DNA of 38,553 nucleotides. It comes from BM714 sp964644525 (GTDB taxonomy: Bacteria; Bacillota; Clostridia; Peptostreptococcales; BM714). Below, one piece after another: positions 16,676 to 24,026 of this stretch. The notes under the pieces were generated by a model. The model saw only the letters and a list, made by a program, of their open reading frames with translations, had not been told where the DNA came from and did no database searches. The first letter of the stretch is position 1, and each line of letters starts with the position of its first letter. Location of the stretch: contig CAZXWC010000009.1 in assembly GCA_964644525.1 (NCBI GenBank), positions 1 to 38,553 of the forward strand, read 5' to 3'. The translations under genes were made by a program, and so were the position numbers.

Positions 16676-17494
16676 ATGGTAAATGATAATGCAGGCAAAA
16701 TGATAATGCTGGACGGACAAACAGTCGGAATAGAAGAAGCAAATCAATATGAAATAGAGGGAATACAGATATATGAGCTTGTGCGTGTTATGGACGGCAA
16801 AGCTTTATTTTTGAAGGAGCATGTGGACAGGCTTGAAAATTCTTTCAAAGTTTTGAATAAGGAAGTTCCTGAAAACATAAAAAATATAAGAGACATGATA
16901 GATGAATTTATAAGCCGGGCTCAAGTTTTAAACGGGAACATTAAAATAATTTGTGACAGGATTGAAGGACCGGAGAAGAGGATAATGCTATATGAGTCTG
17001 TAAGCTCTTATCCTGAAAGGGCCTTATATGAAAAAGGTGTTATTGTAGCAACTTTGCAAAAGAGCCGGACTTTACCGGGTGCAAAGATAATGGATTTCGA
17101 TTTGAGAAATCTTGTAGAGAAAATCAAATTTGAAAAAAAGGCTTACGAGATTGTTCTTGTTGACAGTGAAGGAAATATAACTGAAGGAAGCCGTTCAAAC
17201 ATCTTTTTTTATAAAGACGGAATCTTGCACACACCTCCACCGGAAAAAGTTTTGCCGGGAATAACAAGAATGAAAGTTTTTGAATTTTGCGCAAAAAAAG
17301 ACATCGAAGTTAAAGTCCACCCAATAAATAGGAAGGAAATTGCAAACTTCGATGGAGCTTTTTTGTCGGGAACATCCATCAACATACTTCCGATAAAGTC
17401 TATAGACGGAAAACCATATGCCTTAACAGAATTTGCGATTGAATTGTCATCGCAATTCACAAAGAATATAATTGAAGATGTTCTTAACGCATAA
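16676..17494 (+). CDS. Class IV aminotransferase (branched-chain / D-amino acid / aminodeoxychorismate lyase type)
   Basis: This fold-type IV PLP enzyme has about 272 residues from ATG 16676, which follows AGGAGATGG; a further upstream ATG at 16613 lacks a good ribosome site and would add 21 residues. The N-terminal IQIYELVRVMDGKALFLKEHVDRL is the family opening. Lys in LPGAKIMDFDLRN is the expected PLP Schiff-base residue. EGNITEGSRSNIFFYKDG and VLPGITRMKVFE are the cofactor-phosphate and dimer-site motifs. Members act as branched-chain or D-amino acid aminotransferases or as 4-amino-4-deoxychorismate lyase; the sequence does not decide which. With folC further along the window, a folate role is possible but unproven. 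Its 3' end overlaps the convergent stress-protein gene by 11 bases. Confidence 0.82.
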   Translation: MVNDNAGKMIMLDGQTVGIEEANQYEIEGIQIYELVRVMDGKALFLKEHVDRLENSFKVLNKEVPENIKNIRDMIDEFISRAQVLNGNIKIICDRIEGPEKRIMLYESVSSYPERALYEKGVIVATLQKSRTLPGAKIMDFDLRNLVEKIKFEKKAYEIVLVDSEGNITEGSRSNIFFYKDGILHTPPPEKVLPGITRMKVFEFCAKKDIEVKVHPINRKEIANFDGAFLSGTSINILPIKSIDGKPYALTEFAIELSSQFTKNIIEDVLNA

Positions 17495-17939
17495 CTAAAA
17501 CTGGAGTTTTGGAGTAATGCACAACCTTGTTTGTTACACTTCCAAGCAGGAACCTTTTACTTGCGCTCATTCCATGTGTGCACATGATTATCATGTCGAA
17601 AGAATTTTTTTCGGCGAAATCGATAATCGATGAAGCTGGGTCTCCTTTAGTAGTTTTGGTTTGAACTGGAATATTTTTTTCGTCAAACCAGCCTTTTGCT
17701 TTCTTTAGTATGGAATCGGAAAAATTCAAGGCTTCACTTTCCATATCGACTGCGGAGTCAACATTTGAAACATGATATTTGGGGTTGGACCCTATTGCAT
17801 AGTCGATGTTGGCTGGAAGAATTTGATTGACATACAAAATAGTTATTTCCGATCCGTACTTTTGGAAAAAGTCTTCAGCCATTTCGTAAGAACCGCTGCA
17901 TTCCTCGGAACCGTCTATCGGCAAAAGTATCTTTTTCAT
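17484..17939 (-). CDS. Universal stress protein, UspA family
   Basis: This is a 151-residue single Usp domain. The start at 17939 follows a near-perfect AAGGAGGTG; the longer upstream frame is not needed. MKKILLPIDGSEEC is the typical first strand and loop. TKGDPASSIIDFAEK and MIIMCTHGMSASKRFLLGSVTNKVVHYS give the ATP-binding type signature, with Ala in place of the second Gly of GxxG. Proteins of this family are cytosolic nucleotide-binding dimers linked to stress and energy limitation. It is transcribed alone and converges on the aminotransferase gene. Confidence 0.9.
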   Translation of the reverse strand: MKKILLPIDGSEECSGSYEMAEDFFQKYGSEITILYVNQILPANIDYAIGSNPKYHVSNVDSAVDMESEALNFSDSILKKAKGWFDEKNIPVQTKTTKGDPASSIIDFAEKNSFDMIIMCTHGMSASKRFLLGSVTNKVVHYSKTPVLVMR

Positions 17940-18077
17940 TGATGACACCTCCTTTGAACTGTTTTTATGTCGATTGTTGTTATTTTCCCTTGTTTTGGAT
18001 GCATATAATATATATACCTCCAATATGGAATGTAGAAACATAAAAGGTTAAATAATCAAGAAAGGTGTGAGTTAATA

Positions 18078-18758
18078 GTGGAAAGATTTGATCGAACGGA
18101 AAGCATGGTAGGAAAAGAAAAACTTGAACGGCTGAAAAATGCGAAAGTTTTTGTTTTCGGAGTCGGAGGAGTTGGCGGTTTTTCGGTTGAAGCGCTTGCA
18201 AGAGCTGGTGTGGGGGAAATTGGAATCGTAGACCATGACATTATACATATATCAAACATAAACAGGCAGATACACGCGCTGAGCGAGACTGTTGGAGAAA
18301 AGAAAGTGCTTGCCATGAAAAAACGGATAGAATCCATAAATCCAAATTGCAAAGTTTCTGTTTTCCCAGTAATGGCAAATGAATCGAATATCTCTGAAAT
18401 CCTTGAGGAGAAGCCGGATTATGTGATTGACGCCATTGATACAGTAACATGCAAACTGTATTTGATCGAGTATTGCACAGTAAATTCGATACCAATAGCA
18501 AGTTCGATGGGGACTGGAAACAAACTATATCCCGAAATGCTAAAAATGGATGACATCCACAAGACCAGCATGTGTCCGCTTGCTAAAGTCATGAGAAAAG
18601 AGCTTAAAAAACGCGGGGTAAAGAGTCTTAAAGTTGTATATTCAAAGGAAAGCCCAATTGCCAATGACAAAGGTATTATAGGCAGTATTTCTACAGTACC
18701 TTCTTCAGCAGGAATAATGCTCGCATCTATTGCCATAAATGATTTGATGGGAAAATAA
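18078..18758 (+). CDS. tcdA: tRNA threonylcarbamoyladenosine dehydratase (TcdA/CsdL)
   Basis: This ThiF/E1-like enzyme uses ATP to dehydrate t6A37 of tRNAs to the cyclic form ct6A. The 226-residue protein has the nucleotide-binding VFVFGVGGVGGFSVEAL at about residues 24-40, the DHDIIHISNINRQIHA segment, DAIDTVTCKLYLIEYC, and late MCPLAKVMRKELKKRG and VVYSKESPI segments that distinguish TcdA from ThiF and MoeB. The start is a GTG at 18078 after AAAGGTG. It is a monocistronic gene, followed by a separate promoter for the next gene. Confidence 0.9.
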   Translation: MERFDRTESMVGKEKLERLKNAKVFVFGVGGVGGFSVEALARAGVGEIGIVDHDIIHISNINRQIHALSETVGEKKVLAMKKRIESINPNCKVSVFPVMANESNISEILEEKPDYVIDAIDTVTCKLYLIEYCTVNSIPIASSMGTGNKLYPEMLKMDDIHKTSMCPLAKVMRKELKKRGVKSLKVVYSKESPIANDKGIIGSISTVPSSAGIMLASIAINDLMGK

Positions 18759-18774
18759 GGTTTACATAAAAAGG

Positions 18775-18804
18775 TTGACATAAAATCCGGGTTTGCGGTA
18801 TGAT
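18775..18804 (+). promoter_or_regulatory. Sigma-A-type promoter of the peptidoglycan-binding protein gene
   Basis: TTGACA (18775-18780), an 18-base spacer and TATGAT (18799-18804) lie about 60 bases before the start codon at 18867. Confidence 0.7.
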
Positions 18805-18866
18805 GTTTATAACATAGGCCTATTTATTGGCATAAAACAGACATAAAACGAATTTGGAGGATTAAG

Positions 18867-19676
18867 ATGAATAAAAAAAGAGCGGGGATTTTTTTGGTAT
18901 GTATTTTATTTGTGTTTTCGACTTTCACGGCAATGGCAGGGACTTATAATATTTCCGGAGTTTACAAGCATGGTTCGGAAGGGCATACGGTCAGTATGAT
19001 TCAGGAAGCCATGGACAAAGCCGGATATTTCAAATATGGAAGTTATACAAGTTATTATGGAAGAATTACAGAGGCCGCTGTAAAGGCATTTCAAAAGGCC
19101 AATGGCCTGGTGGACGATGGAATAGTCGGTCCAGTGACATCGGAAAAAATGGAAGATATGGACTTGCTGAAAGTTATCGTATCGAGAAGTTCAAACAGCA
19201 GAAAATACGGAGAGTATCTGGATTGGTGGAAAGAAGTGCGGCCTACGCTTGAAAGGAACAAAACAGTATTGGAAATCCAGGATTTTTATACGGGAGCAAG
19301 GTTTACCATAAAGGTTACCGGGGGTTCCAATCACGCAGACGTTGAAGCATTAACAAAAGAAGATACTGCAATAATGAAAAAAGTATGGGGCGGAGAATTC
19401 AGTTGGAATAGAAGACCGGTTCTTGTTTATCACGGAGATAGTGTAATAGCGGCTTCGATGACCAATATGCCTCATGCAGGAGTCGAATCCAAGCCTTCGA
19501 GAGTATGGGTGTCAAACAGAAGCGATGGCTATGGAAGTGGATACAACTACGATACTGTCAAGAACAATGGGATGAGCGGACATGTCGACTTGCATTTCAA
19601 CAACAGCACCAGACATATGGACGGGAGAGAAGATTCGCGCCATCAGGCGGCTATAAGAGTTAGTGCCGGATTGTAA
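18867..19676 (+). CDS. Secreted peptidoglycan-binding domain protein
   Basis: This 269-residue protein begins with a signal peptide (MNKKRAGIFLVCILFVF..., cleavage likely after TAMA). Residues about 30-95 are a PG_binding_1 domain: VSMIQEAMDKAGYF, YGRITEAAVKAFQKANGL and GIVGPVTSEKM. The C-terminal half (about 105-269) is a conserved but poorly named extracellular domain ending in GHVDLHFNNSTRH and DSRHQAAIRVSAG, rich in His and Asp that could bind a metal. It would act at the cell wall, perhaps as a hydrolase, but a catalytic assignment is not certain. The start follows TTTGGAGG, and it is transcribed from its own TTGACA promoter and ended by a terminator at 19703. Confidence 0.85.
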   Translation: MNKKRAGIFLVCILFVFSTFTAMAGTYNISGVYKHGSEGHTVSMIQEAMDKAGYFKYGSYTSYYGRITEAAVKAFQKANGLVDDGIVGPVTSEKMEDMDLLKVIVSRSSNSRKYGEYLDWWKEVRPTLERNKTVLEIQDFYTGARFTIKVTGGSNHADVEALTKEDTAIMKKVWGGEFSWNRRPVLVYHGDSVIAASMTNMPHAGVESKPSRVWVSNRSDGYGSGYNYDTVKNNGMSGHVDLHFNNSTRHMDGREDSRHQAAIRVSAGL

Positions 19677-19702
19677 CTGGTTTAAATTAATGGTTTAAAA
19701 AG

Positions 19703-19735
19703 AGATAGGAGGATAATTTCTCCTATCTTTTTTTT
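19703..19735 (+). terminator. Intrinsic terminator
   Basis: AGATAGGAG pairs with CTCCTATCT, followed by a run of eight T, just after the peptidoglycan-binding protein gene. Confidence 0.85.
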
Positions 19736-19765
19736 ATAAGCTACCCGCATAATAAGGTAGCTTAT
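19736..19765. repeat. 10-bp inverted repeat upstream of the PspC gene
   Basis: ATAAGCTACC (19736-19745) and GGTAGCTTAT (19756-19765) are perfect arms with a 10-base loop. No T-run follows and a -10-like TATAAT (19773-19778) comes just after, so it may be an operator rather than a terminator. Confidence 0.4.
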
Positions 19766-19825
19766 GTTATTATATAATTGTTTCAATGTAAATTAATTTG
19801 TACTTGATAATTGGAGGTAATTAAA

Positions 19826-20272
19826 ATGGAAAAACGATTATATCGATCGAGAAGGGATAAGGTAATTTCAGGTGTATGCGGAGGCATTGCAGAATATTTC
19901 GACCTGGATTCAACGATAATTAGGTTGGCATGGGTTGTTTTGATTTTACTTGGAGGAACTGGTGTGATTGCATACATAATTGCAGCGATTATAGTTCCGG
20001 AAGAACCGGAGTATGGATTTCATGAAGCAAATAATGAGGAATCGGAAGAAGCGGAAGCGCACCAGATTGATGATGAATGCGATTTGGGAGAAAAAAAGAA
20101 GGCAGATGTTTATCAAAAGAATAAAAAGAATAGAAATGCAATTGGGTTTTTGATGATAATCTTGGGAATCTTCTTTTTTTCACGCAAAATGTTTACTTGG
20201 ATAGATTTCGGTTACATATGGCCAATGTTGCTTGTTGCGGCAGGTTTGTATTTCATTATCAAAAAGGATTAA
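19826..20272 (+). CDS. PspC domain membrane protein
   Basis: This 148-residue protein starts at ATG 19826 after TTGGAGG. The first 60 residues are a PspC domain: RLYRSRRDKVISGVCGGIAEYF and DSTIIRLAWVVLILLGG, with a membrane helix through about residue 57. A charged cytoplasmic stretch (about 65-100) is followed by two more hydrophobic segments and WPMLLVAAGLYFIIKK, as in LiaI/LiaF-like envelope stress proteins. PspC proteins report membrane stress. No PspA or LiaRS gene is visible nearby. An inverted repeat just upstream may control it. Confidence 0.88.
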   Translation: MEKRLYRSRRDKVISGVCGGIAEYFDLDSTIIRLAWVVLILLGGTGVIAYIIAAIIVPEEPEYGFHEANNEESEEAEAHQIDDECDLGEKKKADVYQKNKKNRNAIGFLMIILGIFFFSRKMFTWIDFGYIWPMLLVAAGLYFIIKKD

Positions 20273-20296
20273 TAGCGCAGAGATTTTTTTCGATTT

Positions 20297-20362
20297 ACAC
20301 AGGGTGAAATCAGATATGCAGGCTTTTAATTTTTGCATATCTGATTTCACCCTGTGTTTTTT
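20297..20362. terminator. 24-bp perfect hairpin with T-run
   Basis: The arms at 20297-20320 and 20334-20357 are perfectly complementary over 24 bp (ACACAGGGTGAAATC... at the outer end) with a 13-base T-rich loop, followed by TTTTTG. It ends the PspC transcript. The stem is far longer than usual, so it may have another role as well. Confidence 0.75.
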
Positions 20363-20722
20363 GTTAGGTGGCGGACAAATAGCTGGACGCCAATGATGCT
20401 CTGTATGGGAATAAAAAAGTCTAATATGAATATTAAAAAAACCAAGACCCAAATTATAATTACAAGTTAAATAATACTTGTGTAATAATTGTTTCAGCAT
20501 CAGGGTATTATTCTATGATGGTATCCGAAAGCTTTATCAGGAGATTGCAAGCAAGTATCTTTCTGGGAATTGCATATATTTGAAGAATTCGAGTTGTGAC
20601 AGATGTGCTTTTGATTAATTCCATTGTATCGATTTACACTTGCCTTCAATGATTCTGATGTGATAAAGTGGAAAAGTTCTATGTTTTGAAAATATATCAA
20701 AAATACTAAAGGAGGAAAATTA
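20363..20722. other. 360-base gene-free leader before the DUF3100 gene
   Basis: AT-rich, with no credible reading frame on either strand. I see no GG-N10-GC sigma-54 site, no T-box and no riboswitch core that I recognise. A strong ribosome site (AAAGGAGGAAAA) ends it. The length leaves room for a regulated leader. Confidence 0.4.
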
Positions 20723-21556
20723 ATGGCTAATGAAAAATCGATGACAAAAGTTTTGATTAACGCATTCATTACAGTACTTTTTATTGTTATTATTTCTGAA
20801 TTGATAGGCATTAACAAATTCGCAGTTGGCCTGGGAACAGTGACATTATTGCCCATGCTGTACGCTGTCATTTTCGGTATGTTGGTTACACCGGGAATAT
20901 TGGGAAAAGTCATTGCGCCGCTTAAGAAAATTGTAAATGACGATGTGATTGAATTTGCCGGATCGATGGTAATGATGGCTTTGCTTCCGCTTGGAGTGAA
21001 GTATGGAACTCTCGTAGGTCCGAATATTGTAAAAATTATTCAAGCTGGTCCTGCCTTGTTGCTTCAGGAACTCGGAAATATCGGAACAATCTTTATTGCA
21101 ATGCCGATTGCACTGGCATTGGGCATGAAGAGGGAGGCTGTTGGGGCAACAGTAAGCATCTGCCGCGAGCCGACCCTAGGCGTTATCGGAGAGAGATACG
21201 GAATCAATTCACCTGAGGGAACAGGGGTTCTTGGAACCTATATGATGGGTACTGTATTTGGAACCATTTTCTTCGGACTTCTCGGCTCTCTTTCGCTTGG
21301 CACAGGAATTCATCCATATGCGCTTGCGATGGCTTCAGGAATGGGAAGCGGCAGCATGATGACAGCTGCATCTTCATCTCTTGCAGCGGCAGTATCTCCT
21401 GAAATGGCCGATACTGTACTTGCGTATGCGGCTACAAGTAATATGCTTACAGGAGTTACAGGTTTATACGTTGTAATTTTCATTTCAATTCCGCTTGTGA
21501 ATAAACTTTACAGCATACTCGAACCGAAAATCGGCAAAAAGGGAGGGAATATCTAA
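20723..21556 (+). CDS. DUF3100 family integral membrane protein
   Basis: This 277-residue protein has about eight hydrophobic segments with Gly-rich turns: FAVGLGTVTLLPMLYAVIFG, VGATVSICREPTLGVIGERYG and ALAMASGMGSGSMMTAASSSLA. These match the DUF3100 family, which has no proven function but a transporter-like layout. The short hydrophilic CREPTLGVIGERYG and the GSGSMMTAASSS loop could line a substrate path. It overlaps the next membrane gene by one base (TAATG), so the two are translated together and probably form one carrier. The amidohydrolase downstream suggests the cargo is an acylated or peptide-like compound. Confidence 0.82.
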   Translation: MANEKSMTKVLINAFITVLFIVIISELIGINKFAVGLGTVTLLPMLYAVIFGMLVTPGILGKVIAPLKKIVNDDVIEFAGSMVMMALLPLGVKYGTLVGPNIVKIIQAGPALLLQELGNIGTIFIAMPIALALGMKREAVGATVSICREPTLGVIGERYGINSPEGTGVLGTYMMGTVFGTIFFGLLGSLSLGTGIHPYALAMASGMGSGSMMTAASSSLAAAVSPEMADTVLAYAATSNMLTGVTGLYVVIFISIPLVNKLYSILEPKIGKKGGNI

Positions 21557-22008
21557 TGACAAAGACACTTGAACAATTCAAATTATTGATTGTTGTCGGG
21601 ATACTTATCCTAATTGGCCAACAAGTCGGATTTGGGATAAATGCGTTTCAGTCGATTCCCGGAATGATTGTTGTTTTGTTGATTGCTCAGCTTTCGCTTA
21701 TAATCAAAGGGGCGTTGCCGAATCTTAAGTTTCCGGCGTTTGCTTGGGCAACTATGATTTCTCTTTTGCTTAGCATGCCTTTCATGCCTACTGCGAACTG
21801 GTTTCTCAGCACTACAGGACAAGTTAATTTTCTCGGGACAACAACACCCATTTTGGCATTTGCAGGAATTTCAGTAGGAAACAAATTGGGTGCGCTTAAG
21901 AAAATGAGCTGGAAGATTGTAATCATAGCCATTTTCGTTTTCATAGGAACATTCTTTGGTTCCGCGATAATTGCGCAGCTCGTTCTCAAGATGCAAGGAA
22001 TTATTTAA
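21556..22008 (+). CDS. Small integral membrane partner of the DUF3100 protein
   Basis: This 150-residue protein has about five hydrophobic segments and almost no soluble part. I do not recognise a named family. Its start codon shares a base with the stop of the DUF3100 gene, which points to fixed stoichiometry in a two-component membrane complex. The Pro-rich LLSMPFMPTANWFLSTTGQ and the conserved-looking TTPILAFAGISVGNKLG loops are candidate substrate or contact sites. In layout the pair recalls split carriers such as LrgA/LrgB, but I cannot show homology. A hairpin terminator after it may reduce transcription into the hydrolase gene. Confidence 0.7.
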   Translation: MTKTLEQFKLLIVVGILILIGQQVGFGINAFQSIPGMIVVLLIAQLSLIIKGALPNLKFPAFAWATMISLLLSMPFMPTANWFLSTTGQVNFLGTTTPILAFAGISVGNKLGALKKMSWKIVIIAIFVFIGTFFGSAIIAQLVLKMQGII

Positions 22009-22017
22009 TTTAAAGAA

Positions 22018-22050
22018 AATGGGTAATCTATGTAAGGATTGCCCATTTTT
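22018..22050 (+). terminator. Intrinsic terminator-like hairpin inside the DUF3100 operon
   Basis: AATGGGTAATC (22018-22028) pairs with GATTGCCCATT (22037-22047) with one wobble and an 8-base loop, followed by TTT. It lies between the small membrane gene and the ribosome site of the amidohydrolase. Confidence 0.6.
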
Positions 22051-22074
22051 ATATTTTGTTTGGGAGGCGAAATT

Positions 22075-23394
22075 ATGGATGCTAAGGCGTTAAAAGGAAA
22101 AATTTGCGAAGCAATAGATGAAAACAGGGATAGAATCATCGGAATTGGCCGGGAAATTTTTTCGAATCCGGAGCTAGGGTACAAGGAATTCAAAACTACG
22201 GAGCTGGTTGCGAAAGAGTTTGCTCGACTAGGCCTGGATTGTGAAAAGGGGATTGCCGTAACGGGAGCAAGGGCGAGAGCGAATAGTGATATAGCAGGAC
22301 CTGTTGTTGCAGTTTTAGGCGAACTTGACTCTGTCATCTGCAAGGAGCATGAGGCTGCAGACTCAGAGACAGGAGCTGTTCACGCTTGCGGACATCATGC
22401 CCAAATTACAGCCATGGTGGGAGTAGCTATAGGACTGATTGCTTCAGAGGCAATTGGTGAATTGGACGGACAAATCGATTTTATGGCTGTACCTGCAGAA
22501 GAATTTGTCGAGTTGGCCTATAGGAGCAAACTTAAGGAGCAAGGAATAATAAGCTACTTCGGGGGAAAGCAGGAATTGATTAAGAAAGGCTACTTTGATG
22601 ATGTTGACATGGCTATGATGATTCATTCCTTGAATTTGTCAGAAGAAAACAAAGTCATAGTCGGAGGGGCCGGCAATGGTTTTATAGGTAAAAATGTTCA
22701 ATTTATTGGCAAAGAAGCCCATGCCGGGGGAGCTCCCGAGCAGGGCGTGAATGCGCTAAATGCCGCTATGATTGCCATCAACAACATACATGTACAGAGG
22801 GAGACTTTCCCGGATCAAGAGAGAGTAAGAGTACACCCCATAATCACAAAAGGGGGAGACATTGTAAATGTTGTCCCTGCCGATGTGAGAATGGAAACAT
22901 ACGTGAGGGCAAGGACTATCGAAGGGATAGAAGACGCCAACAACAAAGTCAACAGGGCACTGATTGCTGGAGCATATGCCGTCGGTGCGAACATAAAGAT
23001 TACTGAGACACCAGGTTATCTGCCTCTTCTAAGAACCCCCGCTATGGATGAACTGTTCAAGGTAAATGCCGAACAATTTGTCTCAAGGGATGAGATTGTC
23101 GAAGGAGCTGATTTTACAGGCTCGTTTGATTTTGGAGATGTATCCCATTTGATGCCAGCACTGCATCCTTTCATAGGGGGCGTAGTTGGAAATTTGCATA
23201 CCAGGGATTTCAAGGTTGTTGATCCTGAGACTGCATATATACTTCCGGCTAAAGCTATGGCAATGACAATTGTCGATCTGCTTTATGACGGAGCTGGAAA
23301 GGCAAAGGAAATAATCGCAGGATTCGAGCCGGTCATGACCAAGGAAAAATATTTGGAGTTTCTGGAAAAGAACTCGGGGATTATCGAGAAGTAG
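22075..23394 (+). CDS. M20-family amidohydrolase (AbgB/HipO-like metallopeptidase)
   Basis: This 439-residue cytosolic enzyme starts at ATG 22075 after GGGAGGCG. The metal-site region runs GELDSV...GAVHACGHHAQITAM (His103 to His108), then AVPAEEFVE with Glu142-Glu143, and later KEAHAGGAPEQGVNAL with the bridging His of the dimerisation domain. The order matches M20D amidohydrolases such as AbgB, which splits p-aminobenzoyl-glutamate, and N-acyl amino acid hydrolases. The usual CGHDxH reads CGHHAQ here, so it is a distinct branch. It sits 66 bases after the two membrane genes and probably hydrolyses what they import. Confidence 0.85.
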   Translation: MDAKALKGKICEAIDENRDRIIGIGREIFSNPELGYKEFKTTELVAKEFARLGLDCEKGIAVTGARARANSDIAGPVVAVLGELDSVICKEHEAADSETGAVHACGHHAQITAMVGVAIGLIASEAIGELDGQIDFMAVPAEEFVELAYRSKLKEQGIISYFGGKQELIKKGYFDDVDMAMMIHSLNLSEENKVIVGGAGNGFIGKNVQFIGKEAHAGGAPEQGVNALNAAMIAINNIHVQRETFPDQERVRVHPIITKGGDIVNVVPADVRMETYVRARTIEGIEDANNKVNRALIAGAYAVGANIKITETPGYLPLLRTPAMDELFKVNAEQFVSRDEIVEGADFTGSFDFGDVSHLMPALHPFIGGVVGNLHTRDFKVVDPETAYILPAKAMAMTIVDLLYDGAGKAKEIIAGFEPVMTKEKYLEFLEKNSGIIEK

Positions 23395-23420
23395 ATTCTT
23401 GTGGGCAAACTGTGATAAAA

Positions 23421-23465
23421 GCGGGTAGGGGTCAGATGATTTTTAATCTGGAGAACCCCGCATTT
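23421..23465 (+). terminator. Terminator after the amidohydrolase gene
   Basis: GCGGG...CCCGC outer arms (23421-23425, 23457-23461) and inner CAGAT/ATCTG arms are followed by ATTTT. A register using GGGGT/ACCCC is also possible. Confidence 0.65.
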
Positions 23466-23544
23466 TAGCAAAGGCGGTAATGCTCCCGATAAACGCCTAT
23501 GTGCTTTTGCTGTTCATAAAACTGTTCAAAAGAAGGAAGACTGC

Positions 23545-23574
23545 TTGACTGTTGCATGTGTTTTAGCTTATAAT
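23545..23574 (+). promoter_or_regulatory. Promoter of the valS T-box transcript
   Basis: TTGACT (23545-23550), an 18-base spacer and a perfect TATAAT (23569-23574) lie just before the T-box leader. Confidence 0.75.
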
Positions 23575-23599
23575 GTAACAAATCAATATTCGTCTGCGA

Positions 23600-23825
23600 A
23601 AAAGAGGAGTAGGTTTACAATCATAAAGAGAGGGAGATTCATCGGCTGTAAGATTTCCCATGACACTGTTGTCCGAAGGTCGCTTTTGAGGCGTTTCCGT
23701 GAAAGGAGTAGCGGAAACCGGGTAGTCCCGTTACAGATTTTAAGTGCCGGCCCGACAGGACCGGAATTAAGGTGGTACCGCGAACCCTTCGTCCTTATAT
23801 GGACGAGGGGTTTTTATATTTTTGT
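23600..23825 (+). promoter_or_regulatory. T-box leader (valine) controlling valS
   Basis: The T-box sequence AAGGTGGTACCGCG at 23769-23782 is unmistakable. An AGTA motif at the base of stem I and AGAGAGGGAGA in stem I precede it. A terminator follows: AACCCTTCGTCC (23783-23794) pairs with GGACGAGGGGTT (23801-23812), then a T-rich tail. Two GTC triplets (23671-23673 and 23679-23681) lie where the specifier is expected; the first is favoured. Uncharged tRNA-Val would favour the antiterminator and let valS be transcribed. Confidence 0.92.
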
Positions 23826-24026
23826 TAAAGGGTGGTGAGCATTCAATTAAGCAATAAAATTTTTTAACGAAAGTTTTAATAAGGTAGTCAATTCTTTAGT
23901 TAATTTCCATGAATAAATATGAATTGTAAGTGATGGATTAATAATATGCTTTAGTAATAGAAAAAGATATTAATATAAAGACATAATAAAATATTCGGAC
24001 CAATAAACAAGAAGGGAGTAAATAAA

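Noticed and set aside
20363..20722. Sigma-54 promoter or known riboswitch before the DUF3100 gene
   Set aside because: Several GG and GC dinucleotides were checked, but none has the required 10-base spacing with consensus flanks, and no riboswitch core was recognised.
23545..23838. 97-codon plus-strand frame before valS
   Set aside because: It runs through the promoter and the T-box leader, which explain the sequence as RNA.
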